Shown in pieces: positions 28,553-38,239 of a DNA stretch of 64,000 nucleotides. Position 1 is the first letter of the stretch. Every line of letters starts with the position of its first letter. The stretch covers positions 496,001-560,000 of the forward strand of contig CBDFGC010000001.1 of the NCBI GenBank assembly GCA_965246935.1, given 5' to 3'. This DNA comes from JAZKFT01 sp965246935. GTDB taxonomy: Bacteria > Bacteroidota > Bacteroidia > Chitinophagales > Chitinophagaceae. Below the pieces are notes generated by a model that was not told the origin of the DNA, did not search any database, and saw only the letters and a list, made by a program, of their open reading frames with translations. Position numbers and translations under genes: made by a program.

Positions 28553-31500
28553 ATGCAATTAAAAGGTTTAGTAAAGTTCTTTGCTTTAGCCTTGATCCTT
28601 CTGAGCGTTTGGCAGTTGAGTCATACCTTTTTTGTACGGAGTCACGAAAGCGATATACGTGCCAAAGCTGTACGGAACCTGAAAACCGCATGGCCGCCAG
28701 CTACCGTCAAATTTCCCGGCGATAAAGAAAAGCAGGCTATCTATCAGCAGGATAGCACAATGGCTATTGAAACCCGCTACCGCAGACTCATTGACAGTAC
28801 CAGTGCCACAAGTGTTACCTGGTGGGGTACCCCATACAATGTTGCAAAGGACCGGGAACTGAAATTGGGCCTCGATCTTCAGGGGGGTATGAACGTGACC
28901 ATGGAAGTTGGATTAGACCACCTGATCCTCTCACTGGCATCTTACACAAAAGACCCTGCATTTAAAGAGGCATTGGCGCAGGCACAACAAATGAAAAAAG
29001 CAAACGGAAATGTTGACCTGATTGACCAGTTTGTAAGTGTTTACAAACAAAAAGCACCAAACAGCAGGTTGGCTTCTATTTTTTCAGCCGGCAGCGGTAA
29101 AAGAATCACCTTTCAGAGTACCGATAACGAAGTAACCACTTACCTGCACCAGCAGGCAAGCGATGCATTTAATACTACCTACAATATTCTCCGTAACCGT
29201 ATCGACCAATTTGGGGTAGCTTCTCCAACTATTAATAGGGATGAGGCAAAAAGTGTAATCACCGTAGAGCTGGCTGGCGTTACGGATAAAGAAAGAGTCA
29301 GGAAACTGTTACAAAGCAGCGCCAACCTGCAATTTTACGAATTATATAATTTAAATGAAGTTGGCCAAACCTTGCAACAGGTTCAGCCATTGATAAAAGA
29401 TTATGTGGGTGGCGTAAAAATGGATTCCGGTTACAATCCGCAGGCCCGTATTGATGCTTACACCAAGCAACAGGCCGATACCAATGCGCAAAAAAATTAT
29501 AAAAAAGGCGATCAGCCCGTTTTTGAGCTGATGCAAATTTCCCAGCCCCGCCAGGAAAGTGGCAAAACCGTATTTCCCGGCGAACTGGGTTTTGTAGCGG
29601 TAAAAGATACGGGTGCCTTAGGTGAATACCTGCGCCTGCCGTTTGTAGCCAGCCGTTTTCCGTCAAACCTGAAGTTTGTTTTTGGCGAAGCAGCCACGGA
29701 TGAAATGAGGCAGAAAAAAATTGTAAACATATATGCTTTAAAAATGCCGGACGCGTCGGGCGTACCTTTTTTAGGAGGCGATGCCATTACCGATGCCAGG
29801 GAGGATTTTCAGGAAGCAAAACCCGTGGTAAGCATGAGCATGAATGTGGAAGGTACCCGCAGGTGGGCTCAGATGACCAAGAAAAATATAGGCAAGCCGA
29901 TTGCTGTGGTGCTGGACGAATTCGTAAGAAGTGCTCCGAACGTAAATACGGAAATTACGGGTGGAAGTTCGTTGATTTCCGGCGGGTTTGAAAGTATACA
30001 GGAAGCAAAAGACCTTGCCGATATATTGAAAAGTGGTAAACTGGATGCCCCCGCTAAAATTGTGCAGGAGCAAATTGTAGGTCCTACTTTAGGGGCAGAA
30101 GCGGTAAATGGCGGTCTGAAATCTTTTACCATTTCTTTCCTCATCATCTTTGCGCTGATGCTGCTGTATTACAACACCAGTGGCTGGGTAGCAAATGCAT
30201 CGCTGATTTTAAACCTGTTGTTTACCATTGGTATCCTGGCATCTATTGGTGCTACCCTAACCGCTGCTGGTATTGCAGCCCTGGTGCTTACCATTGGTAT
30301 GGCGGTTGATACCAACGTAATTATTTTTGAACGTATTAAAGAGGAGTTGACCATGGGCCGTAATTACCAGGCGGCGGTCAACAATGGGTACCGACGGTCG
30401 CTATCCCCTATCTTGGATGCACACGTTACTACTTTTTTGACAGCAGCTATCTTATTTTATTTCGGTTTAGGGCCGGTACGGGGTTTTGCTACCACCCAAA
30501 TGATTGGTATCCTGCTCAACCTGTTCTGCGGTATTTTGATCAGCCGGTTAATCACCGAGTGGTTTACCGGTAAAAACAAGCACCTGCAATATTTTACCGG
30601 CATCAGCCGAAAGGTGTTTGCGCATGCCACATACAAGTTCATTGAGTTCCGGAAAGTAGCGTATGGTATTTCAGTGGTGGTTTTAATTTTAGGCATCGGT
30701 GCTATTATTAACGGCTTCGACCAGGGTGTAGAGTTCCGGGGCGGCCATAGTTATACCGTCAGGTTTGACAGACCGGTTAAGAATGAGGAAGTGGTAACAG
30801 CATTACAGCCGGTATTTGGGGAGTATCCGATTGTAAAAACAGTAGGTACCAATAACCAGTTAAATATTACTACCTCATTTTTAAATGAGAAAGCCGGCGC
30901 CAACAACGATAGTATTGGTGAACGGAAGTTATATGCAGGTTTAAAAAGTTTCTTACCGGCCAACCTGGCTTACGAGGAATTTGATGCCCGGTACAAAACC
31001 GGTTCGCAAACGGTGCAGCCTACTATTTCGGAAGAGTTGAAGCGGGGCGCCACTATTGCCACTATATTCTCTATTATTATTATTTGCCTGTACATTTTTA
31101 TCCGCTTCCGGGATTGGCGTTATTCACTCGGTACGATTATCTCTTTGCTGCATGATGTGTTTGTAACGTTGGCTGTATTTAGCTTCACCCGCCACATTGT
31201 ACCTTTCCCACTGGAAATAGACCAGCACTTTATTGCGGCTATCCTTACGGTAATTGGTTTCTCCATGAATGATACAATTATTGTATTTGACCGTATCCGG
31301 GAGAACACCCGGCTGATGCCGAGTGCCCCGAAAGGAGTAGTCATTAATAAGTCTATCAACGATACGCTGAGCCGTACCATTATGACATCGCTAACTGTGT
31401 TCCTTACGATTTTGATTCTCTTTATTTTTGGTGGCCAGGTTACCCGTGGATTCGCCTTCGCCATGCTGATCGGGGTAATCGTAGGTACATACTCCTCCAT

Positions 31501-31609
31501 ATTTGTAGCGGCGCCTGTACTAATGGATTTTGGGAAAAACAGACCGCTGGGTGATGCACCCAAAAAAGTGGATCCGTACGCAACTAAGAAGCAGGTGAAA
31601 ACGGTATAA
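28553..31609 (+). CDS. secDF: Protein translocase subunit SecDF (fused)
   Basis: 1018-residue fused SecD-SecF, the proton-driven accessory part of the Sec translocon in the inner membrane. The SecD half has LGLDLQGGMNVTMEV (near residue 105) and the transmembrane motif GMAVDTNVIIFERIKEE (near 581). The SecF half has EFRGGHSYTVRF (near 725) and GFSMNDTIIVFDRIREN (near 901). The fused form and large periplasmic insert are usual in Bacteroidota. The frame is open from 28415, but the first transmembrane helix (LVKFFALALILLSVWQL) and a promoter at 28466 set the start at 28553. It is monocistronic, closed by a perfect terminator. Confidence 0.95.
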   Translation: MQLKGLVKFFALALILLSVWQLSHTFFVRSHESDIRAKAVRNLKTAWPPATVKFPGDKEKQAIYQQDSTMAIETRYRRLIDSTSATSVTWWGTPYNVAKDRELKLGLDLQGGMNVTMEVGLDHLILSLASYTKDPAFKEALAQAQQMKKANGNVDLIDQFVSVYKQKAPNSRLASIFSAGSGKRITFQSTDNEVTTYLHQQASDAFNTTYNILRNRIDQFGVASPTINRDEAKSVITVELAGVTDKERVRKLLQSSANLQFYELYNLNEVGQTLQQVQPLIKDYVGGVKMDSGYNPQARIDAYTKQQADTNAQKNYKKGDQPVFELMQISQPRQESGKTVFPGELGFVAVKDTGALGEYLRLPFVASRFPSNLKFVFGEAATDEMRQKKIVNIYALKMPDASGVPFLGGDAITDAREDFQEAKPVVSMSMNVEGTRRWAQMTKKNIGKPIAVVLDEFVRSAPNVNTEITGGSSLISGGFESIQEAKDLADILKSGKLDAPAKIVQEQIVGPTLGAEAVNGGLKSFTISFLIIFALMLLYYNTSGWVANASLILNLLFTIGILASIGATLTAAGIAALVLTIGMAVDTNVIIFERIKEELTMGRNYQAAVNNGYRRSLSPILDAHVTTFLTAAILFYFGLGPVRGFATTQMIGILLNLFCGILISRLITEWFTGKNKHLQYFTGISRKVFAHATYKFIEFRKVAYGISVVVLILGIGAIINGFDQGVEFRGGHSYTVRFDRPVKNEEVVTALQPVFGEYPIVKTVGTNNQLNITTSFLNEKAGANNDSIGERKLYAGLKSFLPANLAYEEFDARYKTGSQTVQPTISEELKRGATIATIFSIIIICLYIFIRFRDWRYSLGTIISLLHDVFVTLAVFSFTRHIVPFPLEIDQHFIAAILTVIGFSMNDTIIVFDRIRENTRLMPSAPKGVVINKSINDTLSRTIMTSLTVFLTILILFIFGGQVTRGFAFAMLIGVIVGTYSSIFVAAPVLMDFGKNRPLGDAPKKVDPYATKKQVKTV

Positions 31610-31620
31610 GTTCACTTTAT

Positions 31621-31670
31621 AGATAAATTAAAACACCCTTTCCGACCGGAAAGGGTGTTTTAATTTATCT
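31621..31670. terminator. Bidirectional terminator after secDF
   Basis: A perfect inverted repeat with 23-base arms and a GACC loop begins 11 bases after the secDF stop. The GC-rich core (CACCCTTTCC / GGAAAGGGTG) is flanked by A/T tracts on both sides, so it can terminate on either strand, serving both secDF and the minus-strand gene pair at 31738-32354. Confidence 0.9.
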
Positions 31671-31737
31671 ATTTATTAAGTAAAAGCGTTGGTGAGAATA
31701 ATAGTTGGCGGTTATAAATAACACAAATACCACAAAG

Positions 31738-31905
31738 TCAAATCTTTACATTTTTTTTAAAGCCGGGTGGAAATCCGCCCTTTTCTATTATTGCTTTTGC
31801 CTTTGCCAATTTTTCCGGAAAGAGGACAACACCATTATATTTATCTAAAGACTTGTCAATTGTGACAACAGGATTTCTGATACTGTCAGGAAACTGCTTT
31901 TTCAT
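31738..31905 (-). CDS. Small protein (55 aa) overlapping the DUF6934 gene
   Basis: A 55-codon frame starts with an ATG that overlaps the stop of the upstream DUF6934-like gene (ATGA), reading MKKQFPDSIRNPVVTIDKSL and ending at FKKNVKI. The overlap shows translational coupling and makes it a real gene rather than a chance frame. It is basic with no membrane segment. The paired arrangement is reminiscent of small two-gene stress or toxin-antitoxin modules, but neither protein has an assigned function. Confidence 0.6.
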   Translation of the reverse strand: MKKQFPDSIRNPVVTIDKSLDKYNGVVLFPEKLAKAKAIIEKGGFPPGFKKNVKI

Positions 31906-32267
31906 ACTTCAAAACTAACTATTTTCCTTTTAAATAAAAAAGCTTCATAGTTGGTGTTTTTTGTAAAAATTTCCCAGCTTTCATTTATCCGGCCATAAAT
32001 TTCAAAGTCTCTTTCAGCCAACGCTAAGTGTATGGAAATACTTATTCTATATAACCTCGTTCTTGAATCTGAACTGCCAGCTGCAAAAACCCAGGCGTCA
32101 GGATATGTTTTTGTAAAAGCATAAACAGCAGTTACAATTGTAGCCAGTATTTTTTGTGCATCTCCATTATTGGAAATTACAGAATCATTAAAATCGCCAT
32201 TTTCATCTGCATCACCAAAAGCCAAATTAAAAAAGGGTTCATTTTCATATTGCGTAAACTGAATCAC
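31902..32267 (-). CDS. DUF6934-like protein, probably truncated by an in-frame amber codon
   Basis: Conserved Bacteroidota protein of unknown function. Typical features are LAFGDADENGDFNDSVISNNGDAQKILATIV, read here as FNLAFGD and SNNGDAQKILATI, then AAGSSDSRTRLYRISI and NYEAFLFK near the C-terminus. The listed frame begins at a GTG at 32267. The same frame continues upstream as coding sequence (GYQYVFTSEGIQGRIYKV) to an ATG at 32354, interrupted only by a TAG at 32337-32339 (codon 6). So either the gene is broken by a nonsense mutation or translation begins internally. It overlaps the 55-residue partner at its 3' end. Confidence 0.7.
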   Translation of the reverse strand: MIQFTQYENEPFFNLAFGDADENGDFNDSVISNNGDAQKILATIVTAVYAFTKTYPDAWVFAAGSSDSRTRLYRISISIHLALAERDFEIYGRINESWEIFTKNTNYEAFLFKRKIVSFEV

Positions 32268-32489
32268 TTTATAAATACGACCTTGTATACCTTCACTTGT
32301 GAAAACATATTGGTATCCGGACTCACCGGCTTTTAGCTAATAGGTGTCGAGCATGATACAATTTTCAGAGTGCTATTCAAATATAACAGTTTAGGGTTTC
32401 AGAAAATATTTACAATTGCTATATTCATGCTGGTTAAGGAACCAGGATTTTCAATAACTCTCGTAGGATAATATTGTAATAGTACCAAC

Positions 32490-33191
32490 ATGCAAACCGT
32501 TTATTTTATTACCGGCCTGGGTGCCAGCAACCGATCTTTTCATTTTTTGGATGTGTCCTTTTGCAATGCGGTATTTATTGAATTGCCTAAGATTGATAGT
32601 GGTGAAAGGCTGGAGAATTATGCATGCAAAGTTCGAAGGTTAATACCGGATGAACATCCAACAATTGTTGGATTGTCCTTTGGTGGTATGCTGGCGGTAG
32701 AAATGGCGAAAATGGATCCGCTTGCTCAGGTAATCATTATATCCAGCATCCGTTGCAGCCGGCAGTTTCCGGCCTATATGCGGCTGGGCATTTACCTGCC
32801 CCTGCACCGCTGGATGCCCGGTAGCTGGCAGAAACAATGTAAAAATATTTTCCAGGGAATTATCGGCAGAACAAAAGGCGAAGCCTACAAAGCGGTACAG
32901 GACCTGATTTTAAAAGAAAGCGATCCGAAAATAACCGCCGCAATTATTGATATGATCCTGCGCTGGAAAAGTGAAACAATTCCTTCCAACGTAATACATA
33001 TTCATGGTACGGCAGACCGTACGCTACCGTACCGGAAAGTAAAAGCAGATTATACTATAGCGGGTGGAACACACCTGATGATTATGGATAGGGCGGAAGA
33101 GATATCAGTGATAATAAGAAAGATTATTGTTGATGGGCAAGATAAAATTATAGTGAAACAGAAGCTATCAAATCATTCTTCTATGAAATAA
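32490..33191 (+). CDS. Alpha/beta hydrolase
   Basis: 233-residue cytoplasmic protein of the alpha/beta-hydrolase fold. It begins VYFITGLGASNRSF (oxyanion-hole region after the first strand) and carries the nucleophile elbow GLSFGG (Ser near residue 63), a catalytic-acid candidate in HIHGTADRTLPY and the late GGTHLMIM with the catalytic His. There is no signal peptide. The substrate is unknown. It converges with the Uma2-family gene, six bases apart. Confidence 0.8.
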   Translation: MQTVYFITGLGASNRSFHFLDVSFCNAVFIELPKIDSGERLENYACKVRRLIPDEHPTIVGLSFGGMLAVEMAKMDPLAQVIIISSIRCSRQFPAYMRLGIYLPLHRWMPGSWQKQCKNIFQGIIGRTKGEAYKAVQDLILKESDPKITAAIIDMILRWKSETIPSNVIHIHGTADRTLPYRKVKADYTIAGGTHLMIMDRAEEISVIIRKIIVDGQDKIIVKQKLSNHSSMK

Positions 33192-33197
33192 TGAACC

Positions 33198-33728
33198 TCA
33201 ATCCCAAAACTGGTTAAAGTCAAAAGTAACTTCGCATTTATTTTCTAACAAAAAAGTTGACTTTTGAACCTGACGATAAGTATTATCAATCAATTCAAAC
33301 ACTTCCACAATACGTTTTTCACAGTCTGCCAACAAATAATATTTCACTCCTTGCTCCTGATAAATTTTAAATTTTAAATTTCGATCTTTTACACGTGTTG
33401 AAGCAGAGAGTATTTCTATTAAAAGTGCAGGTGGAAATTCAAGAAAATCATTTTTGGGCTTGCTGCAAATTATCATCATATCCGGTTTTACAACTGTTTC
33501 ATTGTTAATTTTCCAGTAAAATTCAGATACGATCCAACAGTTGCAATTACTATTTTTTTGCAGCGAATTCTTACCTTGCTGAACTACATTTGATTGAGTG
33601 ACATTGTGATTCCAACCTGCGGCAGGCATTAATGAGTAGGGATACCCTTCAATCAATTCCCAATCATCTTTCCAGTTTTTATATTCCTGAAAAGAATATT
33701 TTGGCATGTAAGAAATAAGTGCTGTCAT
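33198..33728 (-). CDS. Uma2-family (DUF820) putative endonuclease, copy 1
   Basis: 176-residue Uma2/DUF820 protein with a restriction-endonuclease-like PD-(D/E)xK fold: WELIEGYPYSLMPA, then VVKPDMMIICSKPK (Asp of the active site), then PPALLIEILSASTRVKDRNLKF (Glu and Lys of the motif) and GVKYYLLADCEKRIVEVFEL. Family members are often abundant in cyanobacteria and some Bacteroidota, and their function is not settled. It is a paralogue of the next gene upstream, sharing most motifs. Confidence 0.82.
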   Translation of the reverse strand: MTALISYMPKYSFQEYKNWKDDWELIEGYPYSLMPAAGWNHNVTQSNVVQQGKNSLQKNSNCNCWIVSEFYWKINNETVVKPDMMIICSKPKNDFLEFPPALLIEILSASTRVKDRNLKFKIYQEQGVKYYLLADCEKRIVEVFELIDNTYRQVQKSTFLLENKCEVTFDFNQFWD

Positions 33729-33784
33729 AGTAATTATATTTCCGTAAAAGCTGTATCGAAGGAGTATGATTGTAATCTGTAAAT

Positions 33785-34333
33785 CTAATTTTTGAATTTA
33801 CCCTCATCCCAAAACTTATTGTAATTAAAAAGAATTTCACAATCATCATCTAATTTGAATGTATCTTTTTTTACATTTTGATAAACATTATTAATTAATT
33901 CAAATACCTCCACTGACCGCTTCTCATAATCTGCCATCAGGTAATATTTCACACCCTGCTCCTGATATAAGCCGAATTTCAATTTTCGGTCTTTTGCTTT
34001 AGTTGAAGGAGATAACACTTCTAAAATCAATGTTGGCGGTGATTCCAAAACACTGGTTTTTGGTTCAGTATAAACAATTACTACATCTGGTCTAACAACT
34101 GTTTCATCATTAATCTTCCAGTCAATTTCATAAAAAGTTGCACAATTACATTCATCCTTGCTCATCAAAAAAAGCTTTGCCTGAAAATAAGCATTCCCGG
34201 CTACAGTTGCATGCTTTATTGCAGGTGCAGGCATCAACGAATATGGGTATCCTCCGATAAGTTCCCAGTCGTCCTTCCAGTTTATATAATCCTGGTAAGA
34301 GTATTTCGGTAGTAATGATGAATGTACTGTCAT
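33785..34333 (-). CDS. Uma2-family (DUF820) putative endonuclease, copy 2
   Basis: 182-residue paralogue of the neighbouring gene (both have WELI-GYPYSLMPA, VV-PD, KAKDRKLKF / RVKDRNLKF and YQEQGVKYYL). The active-site residues of the PD-(D/E)xK type (VVRPDVVIVY, LILEVLSPSTKAKD) are intact. About 55 bases separate the two genes. The tandem pair points to local duplication followed by divergence. Confidence 0.82.
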   Translation of the reverse strand: MTVHSSLLPKYSYQDYINWKDDWELIGGYPYSLMPAPAIKHATVAGNAYFQAKLFLMSKDECNCATFYEIDWKINDETVVRPDVVIVYTEPKTSVLESPPTLILEVLSPSTKAKDRKLKFGLYQEQGVKYYLMADYEKRSVEVFELINNVYQNVKKDTFKLDDDCEILFNYNKFWDEGKFKN

Positions 34334-34410
34334 TATAACACTAAAATTAGTATTTCTGTATTAATCATAGATTAAATTGATTGATAAAGAAGTGAAGTAA
34401 GTTTCAAAAT

Positions 34411-35313
34411 CTACACTACATCCGTCATCAGCGGCGTCGTACGTTTTCCCATCAGTTCAATAAATTTCCGTTCCTGTAGCAGGTAGCCATTGCCATGGGC
34501 ACAAAAATGTACTTTCAGATTTTCCACACTGATAGGGTTGCCTTCGGGAATATCGGCAATATTGCTATGCGCAATATCCTGCCCGTCCACAATAATTACC
34601 AGGCCGCTACCAATTGCTTCCATCCTGTTAGAAGCGCTGATGATCATCCCCGTGTCCTCGCCCAGGCCAATGCCAATACATTGCGGATTGCTGGCTACTG
34701 CCTGTGCCAGCCGGGCAAAGCGGCCCCGCTTTTCAAAATGTGAGTCTATTATTACGTCGTCAATAAAGCCCAGGCCGGTCGTAATTTTTACTTCGCCTTT
34801 CAGGTGGGCCCGGTCCGCAGCGCCTTCGTAAATCATGGTATTGCTCATGGCCATGGCGCCGGCACTGGTACCGGCAATGATGAACTTGCTTTCATCCTGA
34901 TAGCGTTGTAATAACATGCTCAGGAAGGAGGTGCCGCCAAAAGTGGTTCCCAGGCGTAGCTGGTTACCACCGCTGAACATCACGGCATGGCAGGCTTGCA
35001 GGCGTTGCAGGTACTCCGCATTGTGCGCATCCATGCGGTTGCGGATATGCATCACGCCAATGTTCAGGCACCCGATTTTGCCAAACGCATTCATGTAATT
35101 TTCGCCTACCTCATGTGGTATCATGGAAGCTGTGGTTACTACTTCAATGCGGGCATTCACTCCCCCACTTTCCTCTACAATGCGCCGTAGTATACCCAAT
35201 TCAACAAAATTCAGATTGGTGCGGTGAAATTCTCCCCGTTCGTCGTCCAGCCCTTTGTGTTCGGCGCCGCCTATTGCTATCAGCTTGCCCTTCGGATGCA
35301 TGTGTGTCAGCAT
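34411..35313 (-). CDS. cphB: Cyanophycinase
   Basis: Serine peptidase of family S51 that releases beta-Asp-Arg dipeptides from cyanophycin. Features: N-terminal GKLIAIGGAEHKG, MFSGGNQLRL, and the nucleophile motif IIAGTSAGAMAMS, followed by DSHFEKRGRFARLAQAV and GIGLGEDTGMII. The frame is open to 35376, but the start near MLTHMHPKGKLIAIGG (35313, or 35301) fits the family better. It is divergent from cyanophycin synthetase, so the pair forms a complete synthesis-and-degradation unit for the nitrogen reserve. No signal peptide is seen, so it should act in the cytoplasm. Confidence 0.92.
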   Translation of the reverse strand: MLTHMHPKGKLIAIGGAEHKGLDDERGEFHRTNLNFVELGILRRIVEESGGVNARIEVVTTASMIPHEVGENYMNAFGKIGCLNIGVMHIRNRMDAHNAEYLQRLQACHAVMFSGGNQLRLGTTFGGTSFLSMLLQRYQDESKFIIAGTSAGAMAMSNTMIYEGAADRAHLKGEVKITTGLGFIDDVIIDSHFEKRGRFARLAQAVASNPQCIGIGLGEDTGMIISASNRMEAIGSGLVIIVDGQDIAHSNIADIPEGNPISVENLKVHFCAHGNGYLLQERKFIELMGKRTTPLMTDVV

Positions 35314-35578
35314 TAATGAAGCTGTAAAAGTAACGGCTTTGAAAAAAGGAATATTTGAAAACCAGATGTAATGCACAATCGTGGAAAAAAAACGTTGTTC
35401 ACATGCTTATTTCAGTTGGATTTTACGGGCCATAAGCTGATTGGCAATAAATGCAGAATTTTTTTATACGAAAACAGAAATATTCCTGCATCTTTCAAAA
35501 ATCTACCAATTTGAAAATTCCTTACTTTTCGCATTCTTGCTTATCTACCCCTTCCAAAGTTAATTTAAAAATTTACTC

Positions 35579-38200
35579 ATGAAAATAGTAGAACTTAAAG
35601 TACTCCGCGGCCCCAATTACTGGAGCGTACGCCGTCCCAAGCTGATACAAATGAAGCTGGACCTGGAAGAAATGGAAGAGCGGCCATCACATCATATACA
35701 CGGTTTCAGGGAACGGCTGGAACATGCCATGCCTACCTTAATAGAGCACCGTTGCAGTGAGGGTGTACCCGGCGGATTTTTTCACCGGGTAGAGGAAGGT
35801 ACCTGGATGGGCCACATTATAGAGCACGTAGCACTGGAAATGCAAACGCTGGCCGGCATGGATACCGGTTTTGGCCGGACACGTGGCACCGGTAAGGAAG
35901 GGGAATACTGGGTAATATTTAGTTATGAGGAAGAAGAGGCCGGGCTATTTGCTGCCAAAGCCGCTATGAACCTGGTGCAGGCTATTGCAGACAATACCCC
36001 TTACGACCTGGAGGCCGATATACAGGAGTTACGGGAAATACGGGAAGATACCCGGCTCGGCCCAAGCACCGGCTGCATTGTGGACGAAGCAGCCCGGCGT
36101 GGGATTCCCTTTATTCGCCTCAATGGCCAAAGCCTGGTACAGTTAGGATACGGTATTCACCAGAAAAGAATACGGGCTACTATTGCCAGCACTACCAGTA
36201 ACATCGCCGTAGATATAGCCGGTGATAAGTCGGAAACCAAACGCCTGCTGGGAGATGCAGAAATACCCGTGCCCCGTGGCACGGTCATCCGCAACGGAGA
36301 AGAACTAAAAGAAGCGGTAGATAAATATGGCTATCCACTGGTGATAAAACCATTGGACGGCAACCATGGAAAAGGGAATACGACCAACATTACCACCTGG
36401 GAGCAGGCCCTTACTGCTTTTGAGGCAGCGCAGGTGTATGGCCGGAAGTGCATTCTTGAACGTTTTTTGGTAGGTTATGATTTTCGGGCATTGGTAATCG
36501 ATTATAAATTTATTTGTGCCGCCCTGCGTACGCCGGCTGCCGTAACCGGCGACGGCGAACATACCATCCAATGGCTGGTTGATGAAACCAATAAAGACCC
36601 CCGCCGTGGATTTGGCCATGAGAAAGTACTGACCAGCATTAAGCTGGACCAGTTTAGCCAGAAGATGCTGGATGAAGCAGGCTATACCCTGGAAACCGTG
36701 CCGCCAAAAGGAGAACTGGTGTTGCTGAAACCAACAGCCAATCTAAGCACCGGTGGCACAAGTACCGATGTAACCGACCAGGTGCATCCTACCAATATCA
36801 TCATGTTCGAACGCATTGCACGGATTATTGGTCTTGACATTTGTGGGGTTGATATTATGGCGAAAGATTTAAAAAATCCGATTACGGAAAACGGCGGCGC
36901 CATACTGGAAGTGAATGCAGCACCGGGTTTCCGCATGCACCTGGAACCTTCCGAGGGCATTGCCCGCAACGTAGCGGAACCGGTAATTGAAATGCTGTTT
37001 CCCAAAGGAAGTATTGGCCGCATACCCATTATAGCTATTACAGGTACCAATGGTAAAACAACCACGACAAGACTGACGGCACATATTGCCAAAACCGCTG
37101 GTTATAAAGTAGGCTATACCACCAGTGATGGCGTGTACATTCAAAACCAACTGATGATGAAGGGCGACTGTACCGGCCCGGCAAGCACGCAGTTTGTATT
37201 GCGTGATCCTACCGTTGACTTTGCCGTACTGGAATGTGCCCGTGGCGGCATCCTGCGCAGCGGGCTGGCATTTCAGCATTGTGAGGTAGCCATTGTAACC
37301 AACGTAAGCGCCGACCATATGGGCCTCGGTGGCATTGATAACATGGAGCAAATGGCCCGGGTAAAAGCCGTGCTGCCGGAAACGGTATTTCCGCACGGCT
37401 TTGCCATTTTGAATGCAGATGACGACCTGGTATATAAAATGCGGGAAGGCCTGGATTGTAAAGTGGCTTTTTTTAGCATGGATGAAAACAATCCCCGGAT
37501 TAAGCGCCATTGTAACAACGGTGGTTATGCGGCGGTGTTTGAGAACGGGTACATCACCATTATGAAGGGCAACTGGAAAATACGGGTAGAACGGGTAAAC
37601 GAAATACCGATCACTTATGGCGGTAAAGCCGTGCATAATATTATGAATTGCTTACCCGCAGTGCTGGGCAGCTATTTATATCGCAATATAAAAATTGAAG
37701 ATATCAAACTGGCATTGCAAACCTTTATTCCTTCTGCTACGCAAACGCCTGGACGCCTGAATTTATTCCAGATGAAGCACTGCCAGTTTCTGCTGGACTT
37801 TGCCCATAACCCTGCCGGCCTGCAACTGCTCTGCGACTTTATCAGTAAAATGGATACGGATTACCGCGTTGGCCTCATCAGCGGCACCGGCGACCGGCGG
37901 GATGAAGATATTAAAGATTTAGGCCGCATCAGTGGCCGCTATTTCGATGAAATTATCATCCGCAGCGACAAGCATTTGCGTGGCCGCAAGCCCGAAGAAA
38001 TTGTACAACTGCTAAGCGACGGTATTGACGAAACCAAAACCCGTGATATACCGGTAAAAGTAATTTTAAAAGAAGCTGAAGCCATTACATATGCCTACGA
38101 AAATGCAAAGCCCGGAAGCCTGATTACCATTATGTGTGATGTGGTAACGGATGCATTAGAGCAGGTGCGGAAGATTAAGGAACATGAAGATAAAATATAA
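35579..38200 (+). CDS. cphA: Cyanophycin synthetase
   Basis: 873-residue ATP-dependent polymerase that adds Asp to the backbone and Arg to its side chains. It has the N-terminal domain (residues 1-160), an ATP-grasp domain (~220-480, with YPLVIKPLDGNHGKGN and GGAILEVNAAPGFRMH) and a Mur-ligase-like domain with the P-loop ITGTNGKTTTTRL (near residue 488), ending in DALEQVRKIKEHEDKI. Length equals the CphA1 family norm. The last ~240 bases of the gene recur twice downstream as decayed fragments (39009 and 41511), and a ~104-bp palindromic element follows the stop. A TACTTTTC at 35523-35530 is a one-mismatch -7 box. Confidence 0.96.
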   Translation: MKIVELKVLRGPNYWSVRRPKLIQMKLDLEEMEERPSHHIHGFRERLEHAMPTLIEHRCSEGVPGGFFHRVEEGTWMGHIIEHVALEMQTLAGMDTGFGRTRGTGKEGEYWVIFSYEEEEAGLFAAKAAMNLVQAIADNTPYDLEADIQELREIREDTRLGPSTGCIVDEAARRGIPFIRLNGQSLVQLGYGIHQKRIRATIASTTSNIAVDIAGDKSETKRLLGDAEIPVPRGTVIRNGEELKEAVDKYGYPLVIKPLDGNHGKGNTTNITTWEQALTAFEAAQVYGRKCILERFLVGYDFRALVIDYKFICAALRTPAAVTGDGEHTIQWLVDETNKDPRRGFGHEKVLTSIKLDQFSQKMLDEAGYTLETVPPKGELVLLKPTANLSTGGTSTDVTDQVHPTNIIMFERIARIIGLDICGVDIMAKDLKNPITENGGAILEVNAAPGFRMHLEPSEGIARNVAEPVIEMLFPKGSIGRIPIIAITGTNGKTTTTRLTAHIAKTAGYKVGYTTSDGVYIQNQLMMKGDCTGPASTQFVLRDPTVDFAVLECARGGILRSGLAFQHCEVAIVTNVSADHMGLGGIDNMEQMARVKAVLPETVFPHGFAILNADDDLVYKMREGLDCKVAFFSMDENNPRIKRHCNNGGYAAVFENGYITIMKGNWKIRVERVNEIPITYGGKAVHNIMNCLPAVLGSYLYRNIKIEDIKLALQTFIPSATQTPGRLNLFQMKHCQFLLDFAHNPAGLQLLCDFISKMDTDYRVGLISGTGDRRDEDIKDLGRISGRYFDEIIIRSDKHLRGRKPEEIVQLLSDGIDETKTRDIPVKVILKEAEAITYAYENAKPGSLITIMCDVVTDALEQVRKIKEHEDKI

Positions 38201-38239
38201 GCACAAAGCCTGTAAGGTCTTTTTAATTCGCTACTTACT

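Noticed and set aside
36682..37636. Long minus-strand frames inside cphA
   Set aside because: Antisense to a clear, full-length cyanophycin synthetase with intact motifs.
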